DNA of 64,000 nt from Deltaproteobacteria bacterium (GTDB lineage Bacteria; Desulfobacterota; DSM-4660; Desulfatiglandales; Desulfatiglandaceae), in the NCBI GenBank assembly GCA_021737785.1, contig JAIPDI010000019.1, positions 1 through 64,000 on the forward strand. The letters are read 5' to 3'. Position 1 is the stretch's first letter, and each line of letters begins with the position of its first letter. Position numbers and translations under genes: made by a program. Positions 10,078-19,089 of the stretch are shown here, one piece after another. The notes beneath the pieces are model-generated. The model was not told where the DNA came from. It made no database searches and worked only from the letters and a program-made list of their open reading frames with translations.

Positions 10078-10782
10078 TCAATTTCTGAACCCCAAATTCC
10101 CAAACCGGCTGTCTTCTTCCTGAACCAGTTTCCTGTACAGGTGGTAAAAAAAGACCCCCATGAGTTCCCGGCCTCGAATAGCCCTCTCCAGATTTTCCTG
10201 GGGCGTAAATTGATCCAGATGGGTATTGAGGAATCTTTCATGGGCGAGTTTCACGATCTTTCTAAACAAGTCGATATACTGCCTCAGAGAAGACGGGTCG
10301 AATCCGTCTTTGGGCCCGAAGCCGGCCCGGTCCAGGTCAACCAGCAGCCTCCCCATGATGACATCGTCCTGGGAGTACACCTTTTTGCCATCGGAGATTG
10401 TGGATGAAATGACGCCCCACTCCTCAAACTGCGTGAGCCATTTGGCCGCCATGCCGGTGGTATTACAGAACGCCTCTTCTCCGATCACGTCTTCTTCCAG
10501 CAACTGGTCCAGGGGACTGAAATAGCCCACGCGCAGGTCCAGAAGGGCCTTCAGCTCCGGGGATCGGTCGTGCCGTTTGATGATCTTCTTAATAAGGGAG
10601 AGGGGGAGGAAAAAATGATCCTGGATTTTTCTGATCAGGAGGATGCGCTCGATATAGCTCTCGTCATAGTCCGCGACGTTTTTTCCCTGTTTCCTGGGCC
10701 GCGGAATAAGGCCTTCCCGGACATAGAAATGGATCGTCTCTTTCGGGGCGTTGGTGAGTTTTGAAAGCTCGCTGATTCGCAT
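10078..10782 (-). CDS. MerR-family transcriptional regulator
   Basis: A 234-residue regulator. The N-terminus (MRISELSKLTNAPKETIHFY, then VREGLIPRP) is a clear MerR winged helix-turn-helix. The rest, about 160 residues, is a helical effector region I cannot assign. No cysteine cluster suggesting metal sensing is seen. It lies upstream of livK on the same strand and is divergent from the fadB-like gene, so it may control fatty or branched acid uptake and oxidation, as the MerR-family LiuR does in other proteobacteria; this is inference. The ATG at 10782 was preferred because the MerR domain begins there. Confidence 0.85.
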   Translation of the reverse strand: MRISELSKLTNAPKETIHFYVREGLIPRPRKQGKNVADYDESYIERILLIRKIQDHFFLPLSLIKKIIKRHDRSPELKALLDLRVGYFSPLDQLLEEDVIGEEAFCNTTGMAAKWLTQFEEWGVISSTISDGKKVYSQDDVIMGRLLVDLDRAGFGPKDGFDPSSLRQYIDLFRKIVKLAHERFLNTHLDQFTPQENLERAIRGRELMGVFFYHLYRKLVQEEDSRFGNLGFRN

Positions 10783-10841
10783 TCCTGCCTCGCACGCACA
10801 TATTCGGAAGGGTTGGAGACGACCCAAATAGACTTATGCCA

Positions 10842-10870
10842 CCTATAGGCCATCATATTTTTTATGTCAA
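10842..10870 (-). promoter_or_regulatory. Sigma-70-type promoter for the MerR-type gene
   Basis: On the minus strand TTGACA (10870-10865) and TATAGG (10847-10842) are separated by exactly 17 bases. It lies about 60 bases upstream of the regulator's start. Confidence 0.6.
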
Positions 10871-10902
10871 GAACAAAATGCAAATTTTCCTTGACTTACA
10901 TG

Positions 10903-10931
10903 CATAGTATGGAGTAGTGCTCCATGCTATG
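10903..10931. promoter_or_regulatory. Candidate MerR operator dyad
   Basis: Arms CATAGTATGGAG and CTCCATGCTATG (one mismatch) flank the five-base spacer TAGTG. On the plus strand a TTGACT box begins at 10891, so the dyad would overlap the -10 region of a promoter reading toward fadB. The location between divergent genes fits an operator. Confidence 0.45.
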
Positions 10932-10995
10932 GAACGCGGAAGTCGGAACGGGGAAGTCGGAAGGCGGAGCGGGAAATCCGGATCGTATTGAGGAT

Positions 10996-11166
10996 GCGCA
11001 CTGTCAAGGCGCAACGACGTTCCGGTCAGGGAAATCACCCAAGGCGGCCTAACAGCCGCAACCAAAAAATTTAGTGGTGCAACTCCCGGTAATTTTTGAG
11101 CGCTGACTGATAAAGCGCCAACTTCTCCGCACGGTGCAGAGAAGTTACCATCAAAGATTCTAAATT
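10996..11166 (-). repeat. Dispersed repeat R2, long copy
   Basis: Read on the minus strand this resembles 47003-47135. Shared blocks are GAATCTTTG, GCGCTCAAAAAT, CCGGGAGTTG, TTTTTTGGTTGCGGC and TTAGG-GCCTTGGGT. The fadB-proximal end forms an AACTTCTC/GAGAAGTT hairpin (11119-11145). Confidence 0.6.
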
Positions 11167-11185
11167 CTATGAGGAGATGGATGAA

Positions 11186-13318
11186 ATGAAGACAGATTTT
11201 CAGACCATCAAGGTGGACAGGGAAGACAACATCGCCGTTCTCACCATCAACAACCCCCCTGTGAATCAGATGTCGCCCCAGATGATGACGGACTTTGCCG
11301 CAGCGGTCTCCTGGGCCTGGGCGGAAGAAGGGGTGAAGGCCGTGGTGCTGACAGGCACGGGCAAGAACTTTATTGCCGGGGCCGACATCACCCAGCTCAA
11401 ACTCGTCAAACACCGCGAGGACGTGATGGCGGCGGCGCTCCAGGGGGCCCGTTTTCTCAGCAGCATCGAGACCGGTCCCAAGCCGTTTATCGCCGCCATC
11501 AACGGCAACTGCCTGGGAGGAGGCCTGGAGACCGCCATGGCATGTCACTACCGTGTGGCGGCCGACGGGGTGAACCTGGGGCAGCCCGAGGTGCAGATCG
11601 GACTCATCCCCGGGGCCGGGGGCACCCAGCGGCTTCCCAGGCTCATAGGACTTCCCAATGCCCTGGAGATGATTACTGCAGGCAACCCCATCAAGGCCCG
11701 GCAGGCCTGGTCAAGGGGTCTGGTGGACGAGGTAGTTCCGACGGAGAGTCTTCTCGATGCCGCCTTGAAAGCGGCCCGCCGGTTCGTTTCCGGAGAACTG
11801 AATCTTAGGATGCGGATGACCCGCAACGTGAATCACAGGCTTCCCAGCGCCGCGGAAAAGAGCGCGGTCCTCAATTATGCACGGGTCATGACCGCCCAGA
11901 AGGCCAGGGGCTATATTGCGCCGTTTAAGGCTATCGACGCCCTTGAGCAGGGTCTTGGATTCGATATCGACAAGGACATCGAAAAAGAGGTGGCCCTCTT
12001 CTCCGGCTGCGCCGTATCCGATGTCGCCAAAAACCTCATCAACATCTTTCTCAATACCCGGGCCGCCGGGAATCTCCCCAGAATTGCGGGCGTCCAACCC
12101 GCCCGGATCAAGAAGGCGGCCATGCTGGGGGGCGGGGTCATGGGATCAGGGATCGTCCATCTCCTCCTGCAGGGCGGGTTGGAGACTATCCTGTGGGATA
12201 TCAGCGATGAGGCCCTCCGGAAGGGGCTGGCGGCTGTTCGAAAGACATTTGCTTATCCTATCAAGAAAAAAAAGATGACGCCGGCCGACCTTGACCAAAA
12301 ACTCCGGCAACAGCTCACGACCACCACCTCCCTGGCCGATCTGAAGGACGTAGACCTCGTCATAGAGGCCGTGCTGGAAGATATGGAGGTGAAGCAGGGC
12401 ATCTGGAAGCAACTGGATGGGATCTGCCCGGCACATGCCGTATTCGCCACCAACACCTCGGCGCTTCCCATCACCGAGATGGCCGAAGTGCTCAAGGAAC
12501 CGGGCCGGATGATCGGACTCCATTTCTTCAATCCGGCCCATCGCATGCAGCTCCTCGAGATCATCTGCGCCAAAAAAACATCCGACCAGACCCTGGCCAC
12601 GGCGGTCGCCTTTGCCCGTGCCATCAAGAAGGTCCCCATTGTAGTGAATGACGGTCCCGGCTTTTATGTCTCCCGGCAATTGGGCGGCCTCTTTGGGGGG
12701 TCCGTCTATCTCGTTGCAGACGGCGTGGACGGGGCCGAGATCGAGGCCGCCATGGTGGATTTCGGCATGCCGATGGGTCCGGCCGCCCTGGCCGATCTCA
12801 CGGGCATCGACATCAATTACCATGTCAACAAGACCTTTGAAAAACGTCTGGGAGAGCGCTACAGGGTCCATCCCCTTACCGAGGCGATCTATAAGACCGG
12901 GTGTTACGGCCGCAAAACCGGGGCCGGTTACTTGGATTACAGCGGCGAAACGCCGGTCCCCAATAAGAAAGTTGCGGATGTGATTGCGAAATACTTGAAG
13001 GAAAACAACATCTCCCCGAAAAAGATCTCCCGGCAGGACATTGTGGACCTCATGCTGGCCAATGCCATCAATGAAGCCGCAACCATGATCCAGGAAGGGA
13101 TCTGCGACCGGCCCCAGGACATGGACCTGGCCATGATTTACGGCACCGGATTCCCCCCCTATCGCGGCGGCATCCTCAGGTATGCCGACACATGGGGGAT
13201 ACCCAAGGTCTATGAGACTCTCCTGGCATTGGAAAAGCAATACGGGTCCCGGTTCAGGCCCGCCGATCTTTTGAAGGAGATGGCGGCCTCCGGAAAGGCC
13301 TTTTATCCCGAGGAATGA
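11186..13318 (+). CDS. fadB: Bifunctional enoyl-CoA hydratase / 3-hydroxyacyl-CoA dehydrogenase
   Basis: A 710-residue cytoplasmic beta-oxidation enzyme. The N-terminal crotonase domain (about 1-190) has the oxyanion-hole motifs IAGADITQL and NGNCLGGGLE and the catalytic-glutamate region GLIPGAGGTQRLPRL. From about 313 the 3-hydroxyacyl-CoA dehydrogenase domain begins with the NAD loop MLGGGVMGSG, followed by the catalytic-histidine segment HFFNPAHRMQLLEI and NDGPGFYVSRQ. An ATG directly abutting GAGGAG (11177) is in frame, but the ATG at 11186 has nine-base spacing and is preferred. The thiolase gene follows, so the pair completes a beta-oxidation spiral downstream of the acyl-CoA ligase operon. 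Length is normal for the FadB/FadJ family. Confidence 0.92.
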   Translation: MKTDFQTIKVDREDNIAVLTINNPPVNQMSPQMMTDFAAAVSWAWAEEGVKAVVLTGTGKNFIAGADITQLKLVKHREDVMAAALQGARFLSSIETGPKPFIAAINGNCLGGGLETAMACHYRVAADGVNLGQPEVQIGLIPGAGGTQRLPRLIGLPNALEMITAGNPIKARQAWSRGLVDEVVPTESLLDAALKAARRFVSGELNLRMRMTRNVNHRLPSAAEKSAVLNYARVMTAQKARGYIAPFKAIDALEQGLGFDIDKDIEKEVALFSGCAVSDVAKNLINIFLNTRAAGNLPRIAGVQPARIKKAAMLGGGVMGSGIVHLLLQGGLETILWDISDEALRKGLAAVRKTFAYPIKKKKMTPADLDQKLRQQLTTTTSLADLKDVDLVIEAVLEDMEVKQGIWKQLDGICPAHAVFATNTSALPITEMAEVLKEPGRMIGLHFFNPAHRMQLLEIICAKKTSDQTLATAVAFARAIKKVPIVVNDGPGFYVSRQLGGLFGGSVYLVADGVDGAEIEAAMVDFGMPMGPAALADLTGIDINYHVNKTFEKRLGERYRVHPLTEAIYKTGCYGRKTGAGYLDYSGETPVPNKKVADVIAKYLKENNISPKKISRQDIVDLMLANAINEAATMIQEGICDRPQDMDLAMIYGTGFPPYRGGILRYADTWGIPKVYETLLALEKQYGSRFRPADLLKEMAASGKAFYPEE

Positions 13319-13414
13319 AGATTGACGAGTGAAAAGTGAATAATGAAGAATAGGGGCGGGACAAATCAACAATCGCAAATCAACAATCACAAATCCCATA
13401 GAGGAGGACTTCAC

Positions 13415-14626
13415 ATGAAAGACGTTGTGATTGCAGGATATTTGAGAACGGCCCAGTCGCGTTCCCGGCCGAACGATCCGGCCAGGGACTGGTTCTGCAA
13501 AATGCGGGGCGATGAACTCCTGGCCAAACTGATTCCGGAGCTCATCCGGAGAACCGGCATCGAGCCCAGGGAAATAGATGATTTTCTGGTGGGCTGCGCC
13601 ACAGCGGTGGGGGAACAGTGGGCCTATGGCGGAAGGTTCCCCGTTTTTCTGGGCAATCTCCCCGAGACCATTCCGGCCAAGTTTCTGGATCAGCAGTGCG
13701 GATCCTCCATGGCCTGCATCCATGTAGGATTCATGGAGATCGCCATGGGATTTTCCGACATCGTCTTCACGGCGGGCTATGAACACATGACTCGCATCCC
13801 GATGGGCGGGTACACATCGGACCGCGGGCTGATAGCCCCCAATATGGCTCTCTTTCTGGATCCTTCCTATCAGCACTGGGACATGATGACGACCCTCAAT
13901 ATGGGGCTCACCGCAGAAAAGCTCTTTGCCCAGACCGATTTTACCAAGGAAGACATGGATCGATGGGGCGTTCGGTCCCACCAACTGGCCTCCCAGGCAC
14001 AGGCAAATGGTTTTTTCAAGGACGAGATACTCCCCATCGAGGCGGAACAGGCCGACGGCACCACCCTCACCGTTGACAAAGACCAGGCGGTGCGACACGA
14101 CGCGACCCTGGAAGGGATGGCCGGTCTCAGACCTGCCTTCAAGAAAGATGGGGTGATTACTCCGGGAAACTCCTCTCCGCTCAATGCCGCGGCCACCTCC
14201 ATGGTGCTCATGTCCAAGGAGACGGCCAGGAAAAAGGGAATAAAGCCCCTTGCGACCATCCGCTCCGTCGGGTATGCCGGCGTGGATCCCACCATCATGG
14301 GCGCAGGACCGGTGCCTGCCAGCCGGATGGCCCTCGATAAAATCGCCATGACGCCCACAGATATGGACTACTGGGAGATCAACGAGGCCTTCTGCATCGT
14401 GGCCCTGAATGCCATGAAGGAACTCGGCATCGATCCTGAAAAGGTCAATGTGATGGGGGGCGGCACGGCCATCGGTCATGCCCTGGGGGCCACCGGCATC
14501 CGCCTGGTGGGGACCCTTGCCCGCATCCTCAACGAAAAGAAGGGACGTTACGGGTGCGCCAATGCCTGTGTGGGCGGGGGCCAGGGCGTGGCCACGGTCA
14601 TTGAACGGGAGGAGTATGACTGGTAG
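13415..14626 (+). CDS. fadA: Acetyl-CoA acyltransferase (thiolase)
   Basis: A 403-residue thiolase that cleaves 3-ketoacyl-CoA with CoA. The nucleophile is Cys95 in QQCGSSMAC; the NEAF motif, the GGGTAIGHALGATG histidine motif and the C-terminal CVGGGQG cysteine are all present. GAGGAGG stands nine bases before the ATG at 13415. The upstream 96 bases carry an AATCAACAATC-type short repeat. It forms an operon with the fadB-like gene. After the stop codon the DNA turns into CTGGAT repeats. Confidence 0.92.
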   Translation: MKDVVIAGYLRTAQSRSRPNDPARDWFCKMRGDELLAKLIPELIRRTGIEPREIDDFLVGCATAVGEQWAYGGRFPVFLGNLPETIPAKFLDQQCGSSMACIHVGFMEIAMGFSDIVFTAGYEHMTRIPMGGYTSDRGLIAPNMALFLDPSYQHWDMMTTLNMGLTAEKLFAQTDFTKEDMDRWGVRSHQLASQAQANGFFKDEILPIEAEQADGTTLTVDKDQAVRHDATLEGMAGLRPAFKKDGVITPGNSSPLNAAATSMVLMSKETARKKGIKPLATIRSVGYAGVDPTIMGAGPVPASRMALDKIAMTPTDMDYWEINEAFCIVALNAMKELGIDPEKVNVMGGGTAIGHALGATGIRLVGTLARILNEKKGRYGCANACVGGGQGVATVIEREEYDW

Positions 14627-15082
14627 CTGGATGCTGGATGCTCGATGCTGGATACTGGATACTGGATACTTGATACCGGGATGCTGGGATGGGGAGACGG
14701 GAGAGCTGAGGAATTGAGGGATTGAGGAATCCAGGGATTCAGGGATTGGGGGGGTTTTTCCGACCTCCGAGACCTGACTTCCGACCTCTGATCCTGGCGG
14801 ATACGCCGGAGCATAACTGCCCGAGAAATGCCACGATGTCCATACCCAACCCATGGAGCGACTCGCGGCAAAAGCCCGGTTTCGACCTTGTGGATACGGT
14901 GATATACAGGCGACTTCAGCCCCCTGCCTGCCGGAGCCGCGTGCTTGTCTCCGGGTTAATAGCGCCATGACGTCACTGTATGGTGTGCGGAGCTGCGGTA
15001 GGAAAGATTGAGAAGAAGGCTGAAAAGGGTTAAGATTAGAGATTCACACACAACCGGCTTACCCTGTCGTGGCCAGTGATCA
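14627..15082. repeat. Degenerate CTGGAT repeats and gene-free DNA after fadA
   Basis: At 14629-14690 there are about eight units of CTGGATGCTGGAT/CTGGATACTTGATAC type, and at 14705-14750 a GAGGGATTGAGGAATCCAGGG-type run. From 14760 to the intron end I see no recognisable gene; a short plus-strand frame there has no family resemblance. Confidence 0.6.
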
Positions 15083-15138
15083 GTAGAGTCGAAGATGGGC
15101 GCGGTAGCATATAGCCCCGTTTCCCATCCCCGCTCATC

Positions 15139-15170
15139 AAACCGTGCATGCGGATCTCCCGCACACGGCT
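15139..15170 (-). ncRNA. Group II intron domain V
   Basis: On the minus strand the sequence reads AGCCGTGTGCGGGA, GAT, CCGCATGCACGGTTT. This is the classical domain V hairpin with the AGC catalytic triad and paired arms. It lies just after the maturase gene, as expected. Confidence 0.8.
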
Positions 15171-15187
15171 TTCCGACTGGATTCACC

Positions 15188-16481
15188 TCAAGGCACACGT
15201 CGGGCGGCTGTGATCATCGATCTTGGCAAAAGAACACCAAGCTCGCCAAATACCTTTTCTGACGGAAATCGATGGATGCCTTGCAAACGCAACTTATGCC
15301 GATCGACCAGAAAGAGTCTCACGCGGTTATAGACATTCCGCTCCACTGCACGGCTCGTGATCTGTGTCGTCCCATAACAGAAGTAAGTGAACCAGCCTCG
15401 CAAAAGCGCATTTAGCCTTGTACGCACATCTGGCCATGCCCCTTTTTCACCTGGTCTAAGAATCCCCCTTACCTTCTGCTTTAGACGTCCTATACTTTTC
15501 TTTGAAGGGCTGGCTCCCATATACGGTTTCCCCGTTTTCTTAAAATACACGGACCCAAAGGTGTAACCCAGAAAGTCAAATTGCTCTTTTTGAGCATCTC
15601 TTACCACCGTTTTGTCCTCGTTGAGTCTGAGGCCCAGCTTTTCCATGACGCCTTGCGTCCATTGCAGGGATTGCCTGGCCCGTCCTCGACTCAATATAAC
15701 GAAGTCATCCGCATAGGATATGGCACCTACTTATTCGCCAGTGCTTTAGAAAGCGATTCATGTAGAGATTCGCCATCAGAGGGCTGATAACGCCTCCCTG
15801 CGGGGTGCCGAGCTTGTTCTTTCGTCCACCTGACATTTTACCTCGGCCATTTCTATCCTGCTCTTGTACCGGAGCTTTCAGCCAAAGTTTGATCAGATGC
15901 AGGATGTTACAATCTACAATCCTGCGGGCTACGCACTGCATAAGGTCGTTATGTGGAATCGTATCGAAGTATTTTGACAGATCCGCATCAACAACGTCGG
16001 TGTAGCCTTGGCACAATAGCTCGTGAACCTCTTGGATCGCATCTAATGCGCTGCGCTTGGGCCGATACCCATAAACGTTGGGCTCCAAGTCCGCTTCAAA
16101 AATTGGTTCGATCACCAGTTTGGCCGCTGTCTGAATCACCCGATCCCGTATGGTAGGAATCCCTAAAGGGCGATATCCTCCACCGGGCTTTGGGATCATA
16201 ACGCGCCGCACCGGCTGCGGTTTGTATGCCTTTGCCTTTAACTCCTCTCCGATCCCGGATAACCACCCCTCCACACCCTTTGATTCGACCATTTCGAAGG
16301 TGATGCCATCAACACCAGCTCCTCCCCCATTGGCTTTAGCCAAGCGGTAAGCGTGCCAGAGGATGTCCTCCCGATAGATCTTGTCATAGAGCAGGTAAAA
16401 CCGAAAATCCGGCTCCTCCTTCGCCTTGAGATAAAGCTTTCTCTGGAAAGTTCGAATCTTTTCAGGTGTTTTCAGGCTCAT
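15188..16481 (-). pseudogene. Group II intron reverse transcriptase/maturase, frameshifted before YADD
   Basis: The gene should encode one protein of about 430 residues. The first part (from MSLKTPEKIRTF at 16481) contains RT motifs, including GVDGITFE, RPLGIPTIRDR and TPQGGVISPLMANLY, and then runs into a stop near 15705. The second part (YADDFVILSRGRAR onward, to 15188) lies in another frame and carries the catalytic YADD box plus the maturase X domain (RGWFTYFCYG). The break falls between KHWR and AISYADD, around 15730-15740, and some residues usually found there are also missing. No HNH endonuclease domain is present. As written, no active RT can be made; a base-calling error is possible but would not restore the missing residues. 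Confidence 0.8.
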
Positions 16482-16975
16482 CACCAATCACCCTTTCTCA
16501 TCTCCTTCAAAAGCACACCAGAAGTAAGGGACCTTCCCTCCATCCCGTTTCCGGGGCTTCACCGGTACTATGTCCCTCTCCGACTCCCGCTCAGGCCGAA
16601 ACCTAAAGCTTCGTTACGGGTCGCTACCCCGCGCCCGGGACGGGCCTCCCACGTTGCCCAAATTACCTTCCTGACATCCTGCCCTCATTACCCCGGTGGA
16701 TCGGAACAGGTGCATTTGACGGTTACTTCCCTATCCCACAGCGGCCTTCCCCGAATATTGGGCGGGTCGGCTTCCACGACTGTACTTTCGAGGCCTGCTC
16801 AAGGTTCACTCGCGTTACGGCCTGTCAGGTTGCTGCAACCTAAAAGTTTACATTTGTCCCCAGGGCTTCAGCAACGAGGTCTCCCTCCATCACTGCCTGG
16901 GTAGCTACCGGGATGTACCGACAATTTCCCGGACGGGACTTTCACCCGCTGGTAATTTGCACCTTCGTGGCGCAC

Positions 16976-17187
16976 CAACATCTGGTGGTGTTTCACGACC
17001 CCTCAAGCTTCGAGGATGTGGCACCTACGTGGCTAATACCTGGAATTGGTAATAATCCCATATACCTGAGTGGCATGTCAAGGCTCAGTAGTCCCGGATT
17101 CTTGCCTACTACATCAGAATAATCGGACTCGAACCCCCGTCCCTTCCCATATGAATTTGATCCGATTCAGGATAACCCGCTACCCCT
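16976..17187. other. Intron 5' exon flank, no gene seen
   Basis: No coding frame with family resemblance is visible. A GGTTCGAGTCC stretch on the minus strand (about 17126-17136) looks like a tRNA T-loop, but no cloverleaf can be folded around it. Confidence 0.5.
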
Positions 17188-18383
17188 CTACATTCCCAGC
17201 GCCGCCTTAATCTGCCGGATCTCCTGCCTCAGCGCATCATTTTCAGCCTTGAGCTCATCCGTTTCCTTTTGATGGGCCTTAACAGCGCCGATTGTCAGAG
17301 CAAGCAACTCGTAGAGATCAACCCCTTTGCCGTCTTTTGAAAGAACCTCCTCAGGCATGTCCTCGGCTATAAATCCCAATTTAGTGTCTCCATCGCCGCC
17401 ATACTCTTTCTTGTATTTATAGGTCGCAAGTTCCATATCCACCAGTTTGGCCAGCATCATCGGATAGGCAGCCGTATCAACCTTCCGAATGTCTTCCTTG
17501 TATTCCCTTGAACAGATATTGGTCCAGCTTGTACCCGCGGCATTGCCGTTAACATGAAGCTTGTAGGAAGGACTCGTTATTCCGATACCGATGTTGCCGT
17601 TTGGTTTCAACGTTATCCCATTTGCGCTGGATAGTGTTGTGTCGTACAAAAACTTCATCGCATCGTCAGCCCTATACCATCCTACAACGCCTATCTGTGA
17701 ATTGTTGTTAAAGAAATTAACACTTGGAAAATCACCTTCCATTGCGTCAATCAATACTTTCGCATCATTTTTTCCCGACCCTCTAATATGAATTCTCGCA
17801 GCCGGACCCGACATTCCGATGCCGACATTGCCGAAGCTATTAATCCTCATTCTTTCCGCGCCAAGACCATTGCTGTCGTATGTGCCATCACTGGTAAAAA
17901 AAGCAATCATTCCAGGTACACTTCCGGAACTTGGCGTGCCAGCAACCCAAGCACCAATCGTAGCTGCGATTCTGTAGTTTTCGCCATCATACCCAGCGAA
18001 GTTGACCGAACCTAAGCAATCACCAAAGTTCACTATTGCCTTTGAGGCAGGGGTTCCTCTCGATTTTCTCATAATCATGCCAGCACTGGTAGTTCCATCA
18101 ACACTGTTCTCTGATATTATTGGGAGGACTGGCCAGGTAACCCTGGTATGAATATGAAGGGGTGATGAAGGACTTCCAGTCCCGATGCCGACATTGCCAT
18201 TATTATAGTAAATGTTACTCCCCGAAGTAATCCATGCCGTAGATTGAATGGTCCATCGGGAAACTTTATTCCGTCCGTAGTAACGCTGGTTGACCCACCT
18301 AGGACGGGCGAAGCAATGACTATGCTACCAAGCGCAAGTACTGCGACCGATAGATCAAATAGGTAGGCTTTCATTTTCATCAT
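17188..18383 (-). pseudogene. Exported protein with tail-fibre repeats and S74 chaperone domain, one-base frameshift
   Basis: Reading from 18383, with AAGGAGA just upstream, the protein starts with a signal peptide (MMKMKAYLFDLSVAVLALGS). It breaks near 18252, where one base appears lost after TTDGIKFPDG. In the next frame it continues TIQSTAWITSG and on to 17188, about 397 residues in all. Three copies of the GNVGIGTxxPxxxLHV motif mark tail-fibre-like beta repeats. The C-terminal third is a Peptidase_S74 intramolecular chaperone domain, with the Ser-Lys dyad probably in SREYKEDI, and it ends in a coiled coil (QKETDELKAENDALRQE). S74 proteins trimerise and then cleave off the chaperone. The signal peptide suggests a cell-surface protein rather than a phage tail. 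A sequencing error could explain the frameshift. Confidence 0.75.
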
Positions 18384-19089
18384 TTTTCTCCTTATGGTCT
18401 GGACAATTTCAAAACCCTGTTCAAAGATGACACTGTTCGGACCTCAATGAGTTGCTTGATGTCCGCTTGGATCGCAATTCGGACCCATACTAATCCTGAG
18501 GAGAGAGAATGCCCCAAATGAGGATCTGTAACAGCAGGTATCAAAACCTGTGGCTTTTCGTCCTCATCTCACGATTAGTTTGGCTTTGTTTGGCAGTATC
18601 TGTGTGTCCCCCGACAGGATAATCTCATCCTGTCAGGGTTCAGGTGTGGGGATCTTGAGGAGATGTATCACCGTTAACCTCACTGATAGAGGTCGAATGG
18701 TTGGTGAGAATTATTGCAGAATAATCAAAAGACAAAAGTCCACATAAGTCAAGAAAAATCGCCTTTGCAGGAACTCGTAATTGGTCTGTTTTCCATTTCG
18801 CGTCTGATAGATATTCAGCCGGAAATCCCAAAATATAATCAACTTCAAAAATCTGCGATCCCGGTGACTTTAGCGAAGTTGGCGATATGATTCCTTGTAC
18901 AGCTGTCTGAAACACTGACAGATCTGGAAATCTCAAAAAAATCGGGGTAGGAAAACGTGAGATATGCCTTACATAGTCTCATGTCTATAATTCCGGGGCC
19001 CTTTCCGACAGGCACAAAATCTTGTGTGGCCTGGCTCTAAGAAATGTGGATATACCTGCCGCACGAAACGTCAGGGCGCCAAACTTCAC
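18384..19089. other. Gene-free stretch
   Basis: About 700 bases with no recognisable gene. A 98-codon minus-strand frame (18640-18936) resembles nothing I know, and no Shine-Dalgarno-like sequence supports it. Confidence 0.5.

Larger units (their letters stand above)
10783..11185. other. Divergent control region between merR-like and fadB-like genes
   Basis: The 400-base gap holds a promoter for the regulator, a long dyad and a copy of repeat R2. It encodes no protein that I recognise. Confidence 0.6.
15083..16975 (-). mobile_element. Group II intron with frameshifted maturase gene
   Basis: On the minus strand the element opens with GTGCGCCACG (GUGYG-type 5' end) at 16975. The structured domain I region with GTGAAAGTCCC and a GGCAGTGATGG segment follows, then the maturase frame, then a canonical domain V (15170-15139), and a domain VI-like stem ending in GACTCTAC. 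The 3' boundary at 15083 (AY ending) is estimated. Total size is about 1.9 kb, usual for bacterial ORF-containing group II introns. Neither flank belongs to a gene I recognise. Confidence 0.75.

Noticed and set aside
12146-14968. Very long minus-strand open frame opposite fadB and fadA
   Set aside because: It is antisense to two well-supported genes, has no family resemblance and arises from codon bias in GC-rich genes.
14722-14970. Small plus-strand frame after fadA
   Set aside because: Its first part is made of degenerate repeat sequence and its product resembles nothing known to me.
16353-17122. Plus-strand frames over the intron 5' region
   Set aside because: They lie over structured intron RNA and its flank, without homology or start signals.
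17110-17145. tRNA-like GGTTCGAGTCC on the minus strand
   Set aside because: No acceptor or anticodon stem pairs with it, so no cloverleaf can be built.
18640-18936. Small minus-strand frame as a gene
   Set aside because: No Shine-Dalgarno sequence, no family similarity and no operon context.
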